Below, one piece after another: positions 9,070 through 18,751 of a stretch of 64,000 bases of DNA. The notes beneath the pieces were generated by a model. The model was not told the DNA's origin. It saw only the letters and a program-made list of their open reading frames with translations, and made no database searches. Source of the DNA: Candidatus Gastranaerophilales bacterium. GTDB lineage: Bacteria > Cyanobacteriota > Vampirovibrionia > Gastranaerophilales > Gastranaerophilaceae. A program made the translations under genes and the position numbers. Location: positions 1 through 64,000 of the forward strand of contig CALVFT010000002.1 in NCBI GenBank assembly GCA_944326915.1. Direction: 5' to 3'. The first letter of the stretch is position 1, and each line of letters opens with the position of its first letter.

Positions 9070-9687
9070 TTAATCCTTATTAAATAATTTTGGGCTTTCT
9101 GCTACAACAGGTATAGCTCTAACAACACAAAATATAATTGCAGCCCAAGCAAATATCATGGTAATTACATGTAATAAATCCGTATATTTCCATAATTCCA
9201 TGCCTGGTGTATTAACTATGATTAATAGGAAAAATGCAAGTACTTTTGCAACAGCATAGCTTATTCTCATAAATTTTGAAGCACAAATAAAGTTTCCAAT
9301 TTTACTTGATTGCATACTTTTTGCCCCAAAAGCTGTAAAACCTTTAGATAAAGCAACGCTTCTTATTCCATCTGTTACGAATGCTCTTACTACGCATACT
9401 AAAGGGAATAATATATTTATCCAACCAAGAACTGCAAAAGTAATCCAGTATGTCATTTCGACAATTCTGTCTCCCATAATATCCAATACAGAACCTAAAT
9501 CAGAAGCTTGATTGAATTTTCTGGCAACATACCCGTCTACTCCGTCAAGAGCAAATGCGATTACTGTCAATACTAATGCTAATAAAAATGCCCAAGTTGT
9601 ATTTTCGTATAAAAGCGCAACAGCCCCAAATGCAAAAAATACTCGTCCAATTGAGATAATATTTGCAAGATTATTTTTTATGTCCAT
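9070..9687 (-). CDS. CDP-alcohol phosphatidyltransferase (PgsA-like)
   Basis: A 205-aa integral membrane enzyme with about five or six hydrophobic segments. The family signature D-x2-DG-x2-AR-x8-G-x3-D-x3-D is intact at about residues 48-72 (DGVDGYVARKF, then DLGSVLDIMGD). It probably makes phosphatidylglycerol phosphate or a related phospholipid, but the headgroup cannot be assigned from sequence alone. GGAG lies upstream of the ATG. It appears to lead the trmL-nnrD group. Confidence 0.88.
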   Translation of the reverse strand: MDIKNNLANIISIGRVFFAFGAVALLYENTTWAFLLALVLTVIAFALDGVDGYVARKFNQASDLGSVLDIMGDRIVEMTYWITFAVLGWINILFPLVCVVRAFVTDGIRSVALSKGFTAFGAKSMQSSKIGNFICASKFMRISYAVAKVLAFFLLIIVNTPGMELWKYTDLLHVITMIFAWAAIIFCVVRAIPVVAESPKLFNKD

Positions 9688-9709
9688 AATGTCTCTCCGT
9701 TATAATTAA

Positions 9710-10705
9710 TTATTTTTTTGTTCTAGATAGTGCAAAGTTAACTTCATCAAGTTTTTTTACTTTATCTCCAAGCATTATTTTTTCTGCTTCTTCTAGAATT
9801 TGGGTAACCATAAAACCGTTATCTCCGTCAGAACGAGCTTTTTTGCCTGTTTCACAACAGCTTATGAAATGTTGACACTCAAGTTTTAACGGTTCAATTT
9901 CAAGGTAATCAAGTTTTATATTTTGTGAATTATCTTTGACAAAGTTATCGTAAATTACTAATTTGTTTTCAGGAACTGTATCGTCAAGAATAGCTGTTGC
10001 TTTTGTACCTCTGACAAGTAATGTTACATGTTTTCTTGGAGTAATCCAACTATCTGAAATTTGTCCTATAACTCCGTCTTCAAATTCAATACCAATATGG
10101 GTTATGTCCATGATTGCATTTTTTTCAGAAGAACATCCAACTGCGGATATAACTCTTACAGGATTTTTACCTGTAACGTAACAAATCATTGAAACATCAT
10201 GAGGTGCAAGATCCCACATAACGCTTCTGTCATTTTTAAAATAGTTTACGTTTAATCTGTCACTTTGAGCATATACAATATCACCAAGTACTCCTTCTTC
10301 AATCAGCATTTTAAGTCTATTTACTGCAGGATGATAAAGAAGTAAGTGTCCAACCATAAGAACAAGACCTTTTGCATGAGCAAGTTCTGATAAATCTCTA
10401 GCTTCTTGAGCAACTGTTGAAATAGGTTTTTCTACATATACATTTTTCCCAGCTTCAAGCATTGCTTTTACCATTTTGTAGTGAGTATGGCTAGGGGTTA
10501 CTACGCATACTCCGGTAATTTCCGGATTATTAATAATGTCATGAAAATCCCTAGTTACCTTAACTCCAGGATATTGTTCTGTGACTTTTTTTAAATTTTC
10601 TTCATCAATATCACAAACTGTGTCCAAAACATTTAAATTATAGAAATTGCGGACAATATTTCTTCCCCATACTCCGCAACCTATTACGGCTACTTTTTGA
10701 CTCAT
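9710..10705 (-). CDS. Gfo/Idh/MocA family oxidoreductase
   Basis: A 331-aa NAD(P)-dependent dehydrogenase. The N-terminal Rossmann motif is VIGCGVWGRNIVRNF (about 7-21), the conserved EKPIS lysine motif lies near 95, and the C-terminal sheet domain contains WDLAPHDVSM. Members act on sugars, nucleotide sugars or inositols. The neighbouring glycosyltransferase upstream on the same strand suggests surface-glycan metabolism, but the substrate is unknown. An AGGGA ribosome binding site precedes the ATG. Confidence 0.88.
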   Translation of the reverse strand: MSQKVAVIGCGVWGRNIVRNFYNLNVLDTVCDIDEENLKKVTEQYPGVKVTRDFHDIINNPEITGVCVVTPSHTHYKMVKAMLEAGKNVYVEKPISTVAQEARDLSELAHAKGLVLMVGHLLLYHPAVNRLKMLIEEGVLGDIVYAQSDRLNVNYFKNDRSVMWDLAPHDVSMICYVTGKNPVRVISAVGCSSEKNAIMDITHIGIEFEDGVIGQISDSWITPRKHVTLLVRGTKATAILDDTVPENKLVIYDNFVKDNSQNIKLDYLEIEPLKLECQHFISCCETGKKARSDGDNGFMVTQILEEAEKIMLGDKVKKLDEVNFALSRTKK

Positions 10706-10794
10706 ATTTATTCCCTAACTTTCTTAAATACCTATAATAATATCATACGACACAAAGATTTTTTTGCAAACTCTTAAAATAACGCTTTACAAAT

Positions 10795-11649
10795 CTATTT
10801 TTGATTTTTTAATGCATTTATTCGAATTTCTTTCATTTGTTCACATCTTTGTAAGAACAACTCTTTATCTTCCTGTGGGAAACATGTTGCAAGCTTTTGC
10901 AATAGAGGTTGCGGGAAGTTTGAGGTTTTTACCATTTCTTCAAGTATGTCATCGTTTAGAGGGTATAGCGATTTGTAGTTTTTAAAGAAAATCGCTTTAC
11001 TTTCATCTTCTACCCTTTGAGGATTTTCTAACCCTTTTTCTCCAAGTTTATATGTGACGTAATTTGTATTAAAATATATGCCTTTGTATTTTTTCATCAT
11101 GATTCTTATGATGAAGTCAAAGTCAGACATTAATTTAAATTTCTCATCAAAATAATTTTCTTTTTCGATCATAGATTTTTTGAAAAACATTGCTTGTCTT
11201 GAACCCGGCATAACCTGGAAAGCATTATACATAGATGGTTCAAATAAAAATACATATCCGTCAGGATGTCTGCAATATGCAGGAGCAAATGAAAAATCTG
11301 CGTTATTAGCTTCCATAAGATTAACGACGTCATAAATAGCTGTTATGTCATGGATGAAATCATCGCAGCTTAGAAAGGATATATATTTTCCTTTTGCTCG
11401 CATCACACCTTTATTGAATGCACTGAATTTCCCAGTATCTCTTTCTGAGTAAAATTGTAAATAGCCTTTGTTTTTGTAATCCTTAAGCATTTCAACGGTT
11501 CCATCTGTTGACATTTTGTCGATTACAATATGTTCAATTTTAGGGTATGTTTGTAAATCCAACAAACTTACCAGCAAGTTAAACGCATCCGCGTTGCCAC
11601 TTTTTACGATATTATCTGTTGTTGTAATTATTGTTACATAAGGTTCCAT
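10795..11649 (-). CDS. Family 2 glycosyltransferase
   Basis: A 284-aa GT-A fold protein. It opens with VTIITTTDNIVKSG, carries KGVMRAKGKYISFLSCDDFI with the metal-binding acidic pair near residue 105, and later HPDGYVFLFEPSMYNA. It has no membrane segment, so it is cytosolic or peripheral. This type transfers a sugar from a nucleotide donor during polysaccharide or glycan synthesis. TATAAT and AGGAA precede the ATG. It forms a glycan-related pair with the adjacent oxidoreductase. Confidence 0.88.
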   Translation of the reverse strand: MEPYVTIITTTDNIVKSGNADAFNLLVSLLDLQTYPKIEHIVIDKMSTDGTVEMLKDYKNKGYLQFYSERDTGKFSAFNKGVMRAKGKYISFLSCDDFIHDITAIYDVVNLMEANNADFSFAPAYCRHPDGYVFLFEPSMYNAFQVMPGSRQAMFFKKSMIEKENYFDEKFKLMSDFDFIIRIMMKKYKGIYFNTNYVTYKLGEKGLENPQRVEDESKAIFFKNYKSLYPLNDDILEEMVKTSNFPQPLLQKLATCFPQEDKELFLQRCEQMKEIRINALKNQK

Positions 11650-11825
11650 AATCTATTAATTCCTATTATATTTGCTTATTTAAATATATCATATTAGTCT
11701 ACTTTTTTCGAATTGTTACAAGTTGTAAATAATTTATAAAAAAAACAACAAAAATTTAATTTTAGAGTAACAATGTGTACAGGTCTTTTGTTAGTGGTTA
11801 TTTATTGTAAGTTAGGAGGATTACT

Positions 11826-12257
11826 ATGTCATCTCGTGATCTGTCTGTTAGTCCTGCTGCTGTAGGAACGTCCTGTGCTATAGTTGGAGCTGGTGCTGGA
11901 TATGTTTTTGCTCCTGAAAAGTATGGTCTAAGACAATTATTGACGCAGGAAGCTGATGTGTTTGAAAAAGTGTTATCAAAGCCTGTGCTTGGCAAAGCTA
12001 ATGATAAGCAACTTGCTGCATATAATTCGATTGTTAATGCAAGAAAATCAATTACTGATGCAGTTAAGATAAACAAGGGTGATGAAAAGGTTACAGAATT
12101 ATTAAAATCGGATAGTATGAAAAATGCATTTAAAGATCTGAAAAAATTGTTGCCTAAGGCAAAAGTACAAGCAATGTTAATAGGTGCAGTTGTTGCAGGT
12201 GTACTAGGAGCTTTGGTGAAAATTGTTTTTGGACAGAATACCCCTAAAACTAAATAG
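11826..12257 (+). CDS. Hypothetical protein with glycine-rich hydrophobic ends, 143 aa
   Basis: Two hydrophobic Gly/Ala-rich stretches flank a charged helical middle: residues about 10-28 (AAVGTSCAIVGAGAGYVFA) and about 117-135 (AMLIGAVVAGVLGALVKIV). They may be membrane helices. A perfect AGGAG lies 7 nt before the ATG and a strong terminator follows, so this is a self-contained transcription unit. A minus-strand ORF covering the same bases lacks these signals. No family is recognised. Confidence 0.72.
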   Translation: MSSRDLSVSPAAVGTSCAIVGAGAGYVFAPEKYGLRQLLTQEADVFEKVLSKPVLGKANDKQLAAYNSIVNARKSITDAVKINKGDEKVTELLKSDSMKNAFKDLKKLLPKAKVQAMLIGAVVAGVLGALVKIVFGQNTPKTK

Positions 12258-12287
12258 TAGTGGACCATAAATATTAAATTAACCTGA

Positions 12288-12313
12288 AGCCGACTTGAAG
12301 TCGGCTTTTTTTT
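12288..12313 (+). terminator. Intrinsic terminator after the 143-aa gene
   Basis: The 8-bp stem AGCCGACT/AGTCGGCT has a TGA loop and is followed by a run of T. It abuts the end of the convergent dacB gene at 12312. Confidence 0.9.
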
Positions 12314-13670
12314 AGTAATTTGTATATAGAGCTCTTAAAATATATTCTTCGAGGATTTTTTTATCAGAGTTTTTGGCTTTAGGGTCACTAATCATTATGT
12401 CAAAGGCATATGTTTTACCGTTTCTTGATGTTATGTAACCAGCTATTGCACTTATATCTGATAGAGTTCCTGTTTTGGCTCTGAGATTATCCTTAAAATA
12501 AAGCATTCTATTTTTTAGGGTACCTTCACCTGCAGTTGGTAGCAATGTTTTTACTATTTCAAAATTTGGTTTTTCTGATTGGTTTACAAGAAATTCTGTC
12601 ATAAAGTCAGCTGTTATAAGGTTGTTTTTTGAGACACCACTACCATCGACAATTTTGATGTTTTCATTGTTTAAACCTTCTTTTTTACAATACTCATAAA
12701 ACATTTTTAATGAATTATTTAAAGATCCTGTATTATTTACAAACTTTGCTCCTGCAGCTTTGAATACTGTTTCTGCAATGAAGTTATTACTGTCTTTAAG
12801 TATTGGAACTATTGTATATTTTATTGGAGTTTTTATCTCATCTATTAGATACACGTTTTGTTGAGGTAATTTTTTTTGAGGGAAATTACCATAATAGTCA
12901 AATTTTTCATCCCTTATAGCTTGTTCCAGTCTTAGAATAAAATATCTTTTTGGATTATTAACAGGAATCAGCTCAACTGCTTGTTCTGATACAGTGCCTT
13001 CTACAGTTAATATATCAGGCGAAATGTGGTTATTCCTTGAGAATGATATGTTATTTTTTTCTTTACCTGTAGTTACTAAATTTATGAAAGTGGTTGGGTA
13101 GAATATATTTGTAGTTATATTAGCAGGTGCTCCTGTTGATGTCGGTGTTATTATTATTCCTAATAAATTCCCGTCAATGTTGTATGAACTAAATTTCGGC
13201 ATCAGCGGATTTAAGTCATCATCCCATTGCCAACCTTCTCCCCATTCATTTTTATCGAATATGTAATCATCTATGTATATAGCTTTGGGAGAGATAACAT
13301 TTTTTTTCTTCGCAGAAGCTATTAGAGTTTTTAGTGATTTTGATCGTAAGAATGGATCTGCGCCAAGTTTTAGGAACAATTCGTTATTCGTATTTTTGTA
13401 TAGTTGGGTTTTAAATTCGTAATTTGGGCCAAGTGTATCAATTGATGCCGCAAGCGTAATTAACTTAAGGGTCGAAGCCGGTGATAATGGTCTATTGGAG
13501 TTAAGTTGATAAACCTCTTTGCCTGATTTAACATCTTTTATTGAGATAGATATAGCATCCTTATTTATTCCTGATTCTGCAATAACGTTATTGATTGTTT
13601 TAGCTTCGCTTGAAGTTTGTAGAAGTACTAATGTAAATAATGTTAGTGCGATGTATAGGAATTTTTTCAT
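12312..13670 (-). CDS. dacB: D-alanyl-D-alanine carboxypeptidase/endopeptidase (PBP4 type)
   Basis: A class C penicillin-binding protein of 452 aa with an N-terminal signal peptide (about 1-23, ending SEA). The catalytic triad of motifs is complete: S66-T-L-K69, SGVSKNN (S-x-N) in the C-terminal half, and KTG within RAKTGTLSD. It trims or cleaves peptidoglycan cross-links in the periplasm. Its start overlaps the preceding gene by 4 nt (ATGA), making it the last gene of an operon with the acyltransferase and the nitrilase-family protein. Confidence 0.92.
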   Translation of the reverse strand: MKKFLYIALTLFTLVLLQTSSEAKTINNVIAESGINKDAISISIKDVKSGKEVYQLNSNRPLSPASTLKLITLAASIDTLGPNYEFKTQLYKNTNNELFLKLGADPFLRSKSLKTLIASAKKKNVISPKAIYIDDYIFDKNEWGEGWQWDDDLNPLMPKFSSYNIDGNLLGIIITPTSTGAPANITTNIFYPTTFINLVTTGKEKNNISFSRNNHISPDILTVEGTVSEQAVELIPVNNPKRYFILRLEQAIRDEKFDYYGNFPQKKLPQQNVYLIDEIKTPIKYTIVPILKDSNNFIAETVFKAAGAKFVNNTGSLNNSLKMFYEYCKKEGLNNENIKIVDGSGVSKNNLITADFMTEFLVNQSEKPNFEIVKTLLPTAGEGTLKNRMLYFKDNLRAKTGTLSDISAIAGYITSRNGKTYAFDIMISDPKAKNSDKKILEEYILRALYTNY

Positions 13671-14488
13671 AACTCTTTTACCTCATAATTGTTTCTTATA
13701 TCATTTAGAATTGTACATTTTTCTCTAAATTCATACATGTCTCTTAAATTTATAGTTGCAGTCATAGCTCCTTCTTTTTGGTCTTTAATTTCAGAGATAC
13801 TATCTCCTTTGTAGTCAATAATTCTAGAGTGTCCAATATTCCACTCGTCACCTTCTATAGGACCTGACTGTGTAAGTGCTACCATATAGGTTTGATTTTC
13901 TACTGCCCTAGCTCTTGTCATACATTCCCAAGGGATAGGTTTGCTTAGTCCCCAAGCTGCACAGTTAATAAAGATATCAGCTCCGGCTTTTCGATATGCT
14001 CTATAAATTTCAGGGAATCTAATATCATAACAAATTGTAAGACCTACTTTTATACCATCTAAATTTACCATTACCAGAGAATCCCCGACTTTAACATATT
14101 TACCTTCGTCTGAGCCGTAGTACGAAAATAGATGGTTTTTTGAATATTTCCCAATGAGCTTGCCTTCACGGTTTATGATAGGACAAGTGTTTAAGTATGT
14201 ATCATCATTTATTTTTTCAATAAAACTGCCGCCAATTACAAAAGAATTATGTTTTTTTGCTATTTCAGAAAGTAATTCAATTGTTTCACTTTTGTCAATA
14301 TGTTCAGCACTTTGTCGAAAATATTTTGGAGCCCAACCTACTGTCCAAACTTCAGGTAGAACAATAATATCCACTTTATTATTTAAATCTCTTTGCGCAA
14401 GAGTTTTTACTTTTTCAAAATTTGCATATTTATCCCCGATTTTGGAATTCATCTGGATTGCAGATATTGTTATTTCTTTTTGTTCCAT
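13667..14488 (-). CDS. Carbon-nitrogen hydrolase (nitrilase superfamily)
   Basis: A 273-aa protein with the complete Glu-Lys-Cys triad: E46 (LPEVWTVGW), K117 (YSKNHLF) and C153 (TICYDIRFPE). The LPEVW and ICYDIRFPE forms resemble omega-amidase/Nit2 enzymes, which deamidate alpha-keto acid amides, but other amidases of the superfamily are possible. It is cytosolic. It overlaps the upstream acyltransferase by 19 nt and dacB by 4 nt, so all three are co-translated. Confidence 0.88.
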   Translation of the reverse strand: MEQKEITISAIQMNSKIGDKYANFEKVKTLAQRDLNNKVDIIVLPEVWTVGWAPKYFRQSAEHIDKSETIELLSEIAKKHNSFVIGGSFIEKINDDTYLNTCPIINREGKLIGKYSKNHLFSYYGSDEGKYVKVGDSLVMVNLDGIKVGLTICYDIRFPEIYRAYRKAGADIFINCAAWGLSKPIPWECMTRARAVENQTYMVALTQSGPIEGDEWNIGHSRIIDYKGDSISEIKDQKEGAMTATINLRDMYEFREKCTILNDIRNNYEVKEL

Positions 14489-15150
14489 AATTTATTTTTT
14501 TTAGCCTCCTCATACATCTTAGGAGCATCTAATTCTAGTTGTTCTAGAGATGTTTTTATTTGATCTTTAATAGCTGCGAGTTCTTCATCACTTGCATCTT
14601 GTTTTACATAGATGGGTTTTGCATATGTGTTCAAAATTTTACAATACCCTAGTGGAGTTTTCATTTTATCCCATGAAGGTAGACTTATGAATGTTTTCTG
14701 TGGAGAATACCAATGAGCAGGGACAATAGGTGCTCCTGTCATTTGCGCAACTTTAATAACTCCGTTTTTTACTTTGTGTAATGGGCCACTTGGACCATCA
14801 ACCATTATGGCTACGCATTCTCCAGCTTTAAGTCTCTCAATCATTTGCATAGTAGAAGTTATGGCTCCTTTTTTGTGAGAGGAACCTCTTACAACTTTGA
14901 ATCCCCACTTTTCTACTGTTCTTGCAATTATTTCTCCATCCATTGAATTGCTTATAAGTACACTCAAGTGAGCTTTATCTTGAATTCCATGAATTAAAAA
15001 TTGATTTGCGTGCCACATTGCGTATATGCAAGGTGATAAGTTTGGATTATTAACTTCTTCAATATGTGTAAATATTTCTTGGGTTCTCAATACCTTATAA
15101 GCGATATTTGATAAAGAATCAATGTTATTTTCATTAATTAGTCTAACCAT
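14470..15150 (-). CDS. Lysophospholipid acyltransferase family protein (DUF374-like)
   Basis: A 226-aa LPLAT-fold protein. MWHANQFLIHGI gives the catalytic His near residue 48, with Asn-Gln in place of the usual Asp. GSSHKKGAITSTMQMI and the strongly conserved IMVDGPSGPLHKVKNGV follow. DUF374-type proteins are associated with envelope lipid acylation; the acceptor is unknown. The first gene of an operon with the nitrilase and dacB, it has a TGG-TATAAT exactly 6 nt before its ATG. Confidence 0.85.
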   Translation of the reverse strand: MVRLINENNIDSLSNIAYKVLRTQEIFTHIEEVNNPNLSPCIYAMWHANQFLIHGIQDKAHLSVLISNSMDGEIIARTVEKWGFKVVRGSSHKKGAITSTMQMIERLKAGECVAIMVDGPSGPLHKVKNGVIKVAQMTGAPIVPAHWYSPQKTFISLPSWDKMKTPLGYCKILNTYAKPIYVKQDASDEELAAIKDQIKTSLEQLELDAPKMYEEAKKNKLWNKKK

Positions 15151-15156
15151 GCTCTG

Positions 15157-15165
15157 ATTATACCA
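15157..15165 (-). promoter_or_regulatory. Extended -10 of the acyltransferase operon, leaderless type
   Basis: The minus strand reads TGG-TATAAT, then 6 nt (cagagc), then ATG. This is the consensus extended -10 with no ribosome binding site. Confidence 0.6.
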
Positions 15166-15213
15166 TAAAACTTATTTTATAAATTGATTTAATACCTGTT
15201 TTGCCTTTGTAAC

Positions 15214-15241
15214 TTGCACAAAATCTTTTTTGAGATATGAT
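15214..15241 (+). promoter_or_regulatory. Candidate promoter of tig
   Basis: TTGCAC (15214-15219), a 16-nt spacer and TATGAT (15236-15241). The transcript would have a leader of about 30 nt carrying GAGAAGGG before the tig ATG. Confidence 0.5.
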
Positions 15242-15279
15242 TTAATGTAGATTTACACAAATTAAGAGAAGGGAAAATT

Positions 15280-16587
15280 ATGAAAGTTACTTTAGAAAAA
15301 GAAAAAGAAAATTTAGTTAAATTGGATATTACAATCCCTGCAAAAGATGCAGTTGATGCATATAACAGTGCAGTAAAAAGAATCGCTCAATATGTAAATA
15401 TTGATGGATTCAGAAAAGGTAAAGCTCCAAGACAAGTAGTAGAAAGACATGTTGGAGTTGAAAGAATTAAGCATGAAGCTATTGAGTCTTTAATGCCAAA
15501 AGCTATTAGTGATGCTGTAAGAGAAAATGATCTAGATATTATTGCTCAACCATATATCACTTCTTATGACTTTGAAGTAGGTAAGGATTTGCATGTTGTT
15601 GCTAATGCTGAATTAAGACCTGAAGTTACTTTAGGTGACTATAAAGGATTAACAGTTGAAGTAGAAGATTCTCCAATTGCAGAAGATGCGCAAGAAAAAT
15701 CTATTCAAAACTTGCTAAACCAACACTCAACATTAGAAATCGTTACAGATAGACCAACTAAAGAAACTGATACTGCAGTAATTGATTTTGAAGGTTTTGC
15801 TAATGGTGAAAAAATTAAAGGTGGAGATGCTAAAAACTATCCTTTAGATTTAGCTCATTCTAACTTTATTCCTGGTTTTGCAGAACAACTAGTTGGAAAA
15901 AATATTAATGATGAATTTGATATTAATGTTACTTTCCCTGCAGAATACCATGATGAAAAATTGAAAGGTCAGCCTGCTGTATTCAAAATTAAAATTAATG
16001 AAATTAAAGAAAGAAAAGTTCCTGAATTAAATGATGAATTTGCACAAAAAGTAGGTGACTTTAAAACTGTTGATGATTTAAAAGCTGATGTTCAAAAATA
16101 TCTTGAAACCCAAAGAGAAAGATCAAACAAAATAAATTCAGAAAATGCTTTATTCAATAAAGTTATTGATGCTGCTAAAGTTGAAGTGCCAGAATCTATG
16201 ATTGAAAGAGAAGTTGCTTCTTTAAAAGAAGAATACAAACAAAGATTCGCAATGCAAGGCATCAATTGGGATAATATTATTAAATCTCAAGGTGAAGATG
16301 AGCTTCTAAAAAATCTTAGAGATGATGCAACTGTAAGAATTAAAAATTCTTTAGTAATTGATAAAATTGCTAAAACTGAAAATCTTAAACTTGAACAAAA
16401 AGATTTGGAAGAAAAATTTAATCAATTATCAGCTGCTTATGGAATGCAAGCTAAAGATTTGATTCAACAAATCGGCAGAAATCCTGAAGTGTTATCTTCA
16501 ATTTCTCAACAAGCTATGAACGATAAAGTTAGAGACTTTTTGATGAATAACAACAAGGTAGAATTAGTAGCTCCAAAGAAAAAATAG
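15280..16587 (+). CDS. tig: Trigger factor, ribosome-associated chaperone
   Basis: A 435-aa protein, the usual length. The N-terminal ribosome-binding domain contains the signature GFRKGKAPRQVVERHVG (about 45-61). A PPIase (FKBP-like) domain lies around 150-235 (VIDFEGFANGEKI, then FIPGFAEQLVG), and a long helical C-terminal chaperone domain follows. It binds at the nascent-chain exit tunnel. GAAGGG lies 7 nt before the ATG. It heads the tig-clpP-clpX arrangement common in bacteria. Confidence 0.97.
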   Translation: MKVTLEKEKENLVKLDITIPAKDAVDAYNSAVKRIAQYVNIDGFRKGKAPRQVVERHVGVERIKHEAIESLMPKAISDAVRENDLDIIAQPYITSYDFEVGKDLHVVANAELRPEVTLGDYKGLTVEVEDSPIAEDAQEKSIQNLLNQHSTLEIVTDRPTKETDTAVIDFEGFANGEKIKGGDAKNYPLDLAHSNFIPGFAEQLVGKNINDEFDINVTFPAEYHDEKLKGQPAVFKIKINEIKERKVPELNDEFAQKVGDFKTVDDLKADVQKYLETQRERSNKINSENALFNKVIDAAKVEVPESMIEREVASLKEEYKQRFAMQGINWDNIIKSQGEDELLKNLRDDATVRIKNSLVIDKIAKTENLKLEQKDLEEKFNQLSAAYGMQAKDLIQQIGRNPEVLSSISQQAMNDKVRDFLMNNNKVELVAPKKK

Positions 16588-16622
16588 TCCACATGTTGTA
16601 GAAATATTAAATTTCTCTAATG

Positions 16623-16628
16623 TATAAT
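16623..16628 (+). promoter_or_regulatory. Candidate -10 of clpP
   Basis: TATAAT preceded by ATG, in the 93-nt tig-clpP gap. The leader would be about 45 nt and carries AAGGA before the clpP ATG. No strong -35 is seen. Confidence 0.4.
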
Positions 16629-16680
16629 AATATAAATACGTAAGAAACAAATTTATATGAATAAGAAAGGAATTTAAATC

Positions 16681-17274
16681 ATGAGTTTTGTACCTGTTGT
16701 AATTGAACAGTCAAGCAGAGGTGAACGTTCTTTTGATATCTTTTCAAGATTATTAAGAGAAAGAATCATCTTTTTAGGAACTCCTATCGATGATATGGTA
16801 GCTAATCTAGTTGTAGCACAGTTGCTTTTATTGGATAGTGAAAATCCTGAAAAAGATATCATGTTATACATTAATAGTCCAGGAGGTTCAGTAACTGCAG
16901 GTTTAGCAATTTATGATACAATGCAACATATTAGAGCTGATGTTTCTACAATTTGTTTAGGACAAGCTGCTTCAATGGGTGCTTTCTTGTTATCTTCTGG
17001 TACTAAAGGAAAAAGAATGGCTCTTCCTCATTCAAGAGTGCTAATTCACCAACCTTTAGGCGGTGCTCAAGGTCAAGCTACAGATATTGAAATTCAAGCA
17101 GCAGAAATTATTAGAATTAAAAAATCATTAAATGAAATTTTGGCTTCTAATACTGGTCAATCTATTAAAAAGATTGAGAAGGATACTGACAGAGATTATA
17201 TCATGACTCCTGCTGAAGCATTAGAGTATGGTATGATTGATAAAGTAGTATCAAGAGATGCTATTAAAGGTTAA
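16681..17274 (+). CDS. clpP: ATP-dependent Clp protease proteolytic subunit
   Basis: A 197-aa serine peptidase that forms the double-heptamer barrel. The catalytic triad is complete: S98 ([11 protein letters not shown]), H123 ([11 protein letters not shown]) and D172 (DTDRDYIMT). There is almost no propeptide. AAGGA lies upstream of the ATG. With clpX 92 nt downstream it encodes the ClpXP protease. Confidence 0.97.
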   Translation: MSFVPVVIEQSSRGERSFDIFSRLLRERIIFLGTPIDDMVANLVVAQLLLLDSENPEKDIMLYINSPGGSVTAGLAIYDTMQHIRADVSTICLGQAASMGAFLLSSGTKGKRMALPHSRVLIHQPLGGAQGQATDIEIQAAEIIRIKKSLNEILASNTGQSIKKIEKDTDRDYIMTPAEALEYGMIDKVVSRDAIKG

Positions 17275-17291
17275 AATTAATAAAATTTAGT

Positions 17292-17324
17292 TGGGGCTAG
17301 GTCGGGTTATTCCGTTCTGCCCCA
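17292..17324 (+). other. RNA hairpin between clpP and clpX
   Basis: The 6-bp outer stem TGGGGC/GCCCCA encloses a smaller CGG/CCG hairpin. It has no T-tract, so it is not a standard terminator. It may be a processing or stability element that sets the clpP:clpX ratio. Confidence 0.45.
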
Positions 17325-17366
17325 GTTATATAAAAAGTCATATTGACTTGAAAGGAAAAGATTAAA

Positions 17367-18668
17367 ATGCCGAAGCATGATGACAGCAGATTAAAATGTT
17401 CATTCTGTGGAAAATCTCAAGATCAGGTGAAAAAACTTATTGCAGGACCTGAGGTTTATATCTGTGATGAATGTGTTGAACTGTGTAATGAGATTTTAGA
17501 CGAAGAATTTTTTGAAAATAAAGAAAAAGATGGTGATGTTGCAGAGACTGATGCAGCAGAAAAGCCTATACCTAAACCTCATGAAATAAAAGCATATTTA
17601 GATGAGTATATTGTTGGTCAGGATGATGCAAAAAAAGTTTTGTCTGTAGCTGTTTATAACCATTATAAACGTTTGAAACACAACAAGTCAGCTGATTTAA
17701 AGAATAATGTTGAAATTCAAAAATCAAATATTTTATTAGTAGGTCCAACAGGGTCTGGTAAGACATTATTGGCTCAAACTTTAGCTAAGATGTTAGATGT
17801 TCCTTTTGCAGTTGCTGATGCAACAACATTAACTGAAGCTGGGTATGTTGGTGATGACGTTGAAAATATTTTGCTTCGTTTGTACCAAAATGCTGAATTT
17901 GATTCTGCAAAGGCTGAAAGAGGTATTATTTATATTGATGAAATTGATAAAATTTCAAGAAAATCTGAAAATACTTCAATCACTCGTGACGTATCAGGTG
18001 AAGGCGTTCAACAGGCTCTATTAAAGCTAATTGAAGGTACTGTTGCGCATGTCCCACCTCAAGGTGGAAGAAAACATCCTCATCAAGAATTTATCGATAT
18101 TGACACAAGTAATATATTGTTTATTGTTGGTGGTGCGTTTGTAGGTTTGGAAAAAATTATTGAACGTAGGGCTGATGATGGTACTTCTGTCGGTTTTGGT
18201 GCTAAAGCACCTATGACTCAGGCTGAAAAAGATGCAGCTGCCGTTAGAATGTTGAAGAAATTGCAGCCTGAAGATTTATTAAAATTTGGTTTGATTCCTG
18301 AATTTATTGGCCGTGTTCCAATTTATGCTGTGTTAGATGAATTGAATGAGAAAACTTTAAAAATGATTTTAACAGAGCCTAAGAATGCTGTATTAAAACA
18401 ATATAAGTGTTTGTTAGAAATGGATGGCGTTGATTTAGAATTTGAACCTGATGCTGTTGATTTAATTGCACAAGAAGCAATTAAGCGTAAGACAGGTGCA
18501 AGAGCTTTGAGATCTATTGTTGAAGAAATCATGCTTGATGTTATGTATGATGTTCCAACAAAAGGAGATGTTACGAAGTTTGTTGTCACAGCGGATATGG
18601 TGAAAAATAGAAAGAATGCTGAGGTTGTGAAATTACCAACGCCGAGAGATAAAGAAATAACAGCTTAA
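17367..18668 (+). CDS. clpX: ATP-dependent Clp protease ATP-binding subunit
   Basis: A 433-aa AAA+ unfoldase. The N-terminal zinc-binding domain has C11, C14, C33 and C36. Walker A is GPTGSGKT (126-133), Walker B is [10 protein letters not shown], and the pore/sensor region runs through [15 protein letters not shown]. An IGF-type ClpP-docking loop is seen as GFGAK. It delivers unfolded substrates to ClpP. AAAGGA precedes the ATG, and a terminator follows directly. Confidence 0.97.
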   Translation: MPKHDDSRLKCSFCGKSQDQVKKLIAGPEVYICDECVELCNEILDEEFFENKEKDGDVAETDAAEKPIPKPHEIKAYLDEYIVGQDDAKKVLSVAVYNHYKRLKHNKSADLKNNVEIQKSNILLVGPTGSGKTLLAQTLAKMLDVPFAVADATTLTEAGYVGDDVENILLRLYQNAEFDSAKAERGIIYIDEIDKISRKSENTSITRDVSGEGVQQALLKLIEGTVAHVPPQGGRKHPHQEFIDIDTSNILFIVGGAFVGLEKIIERRADDGTSVGFGAKAPMTQAEKDAAAVRMLKKLQPEDLLKFGLIPEFIGRVPIYAVLDELNEKTLKMILTEPKNAVLKQYKCLLEMDGVDLEFEPDAVDLIAQEAIKRKTGARALRSIVEEIMLDVMYDVPTKGDVTKFVVTADMVKNRKNAEVVKLPTPRDKEITA

Positions 18669-18670
18669 AA

Positions 18671-18692
18671 ACGAGAGAAATCTCGTTTTTTT
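18671..18692 (+). terminator. Intrinsic terminator after clpX
   Basis: The stem ACGAGA/TCTCGT has a GAAA loop and is extended by A-T pairs into a run of seven T. It separates clpX from polA. Confidence 0.9.
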
Positions 18693-18751
18693 GTATATAA
18701 ACATCCTTTAATAAATTTGTAAAAACTCTATATTTATGAAAAAATAGTTGT

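Noticed and set aside
11798-12268. A minus-strand ORF of 156 codons
   Set aside because: It is antisense to the 143-aa gene, which has AGGAG and a terminator on the plus strand.
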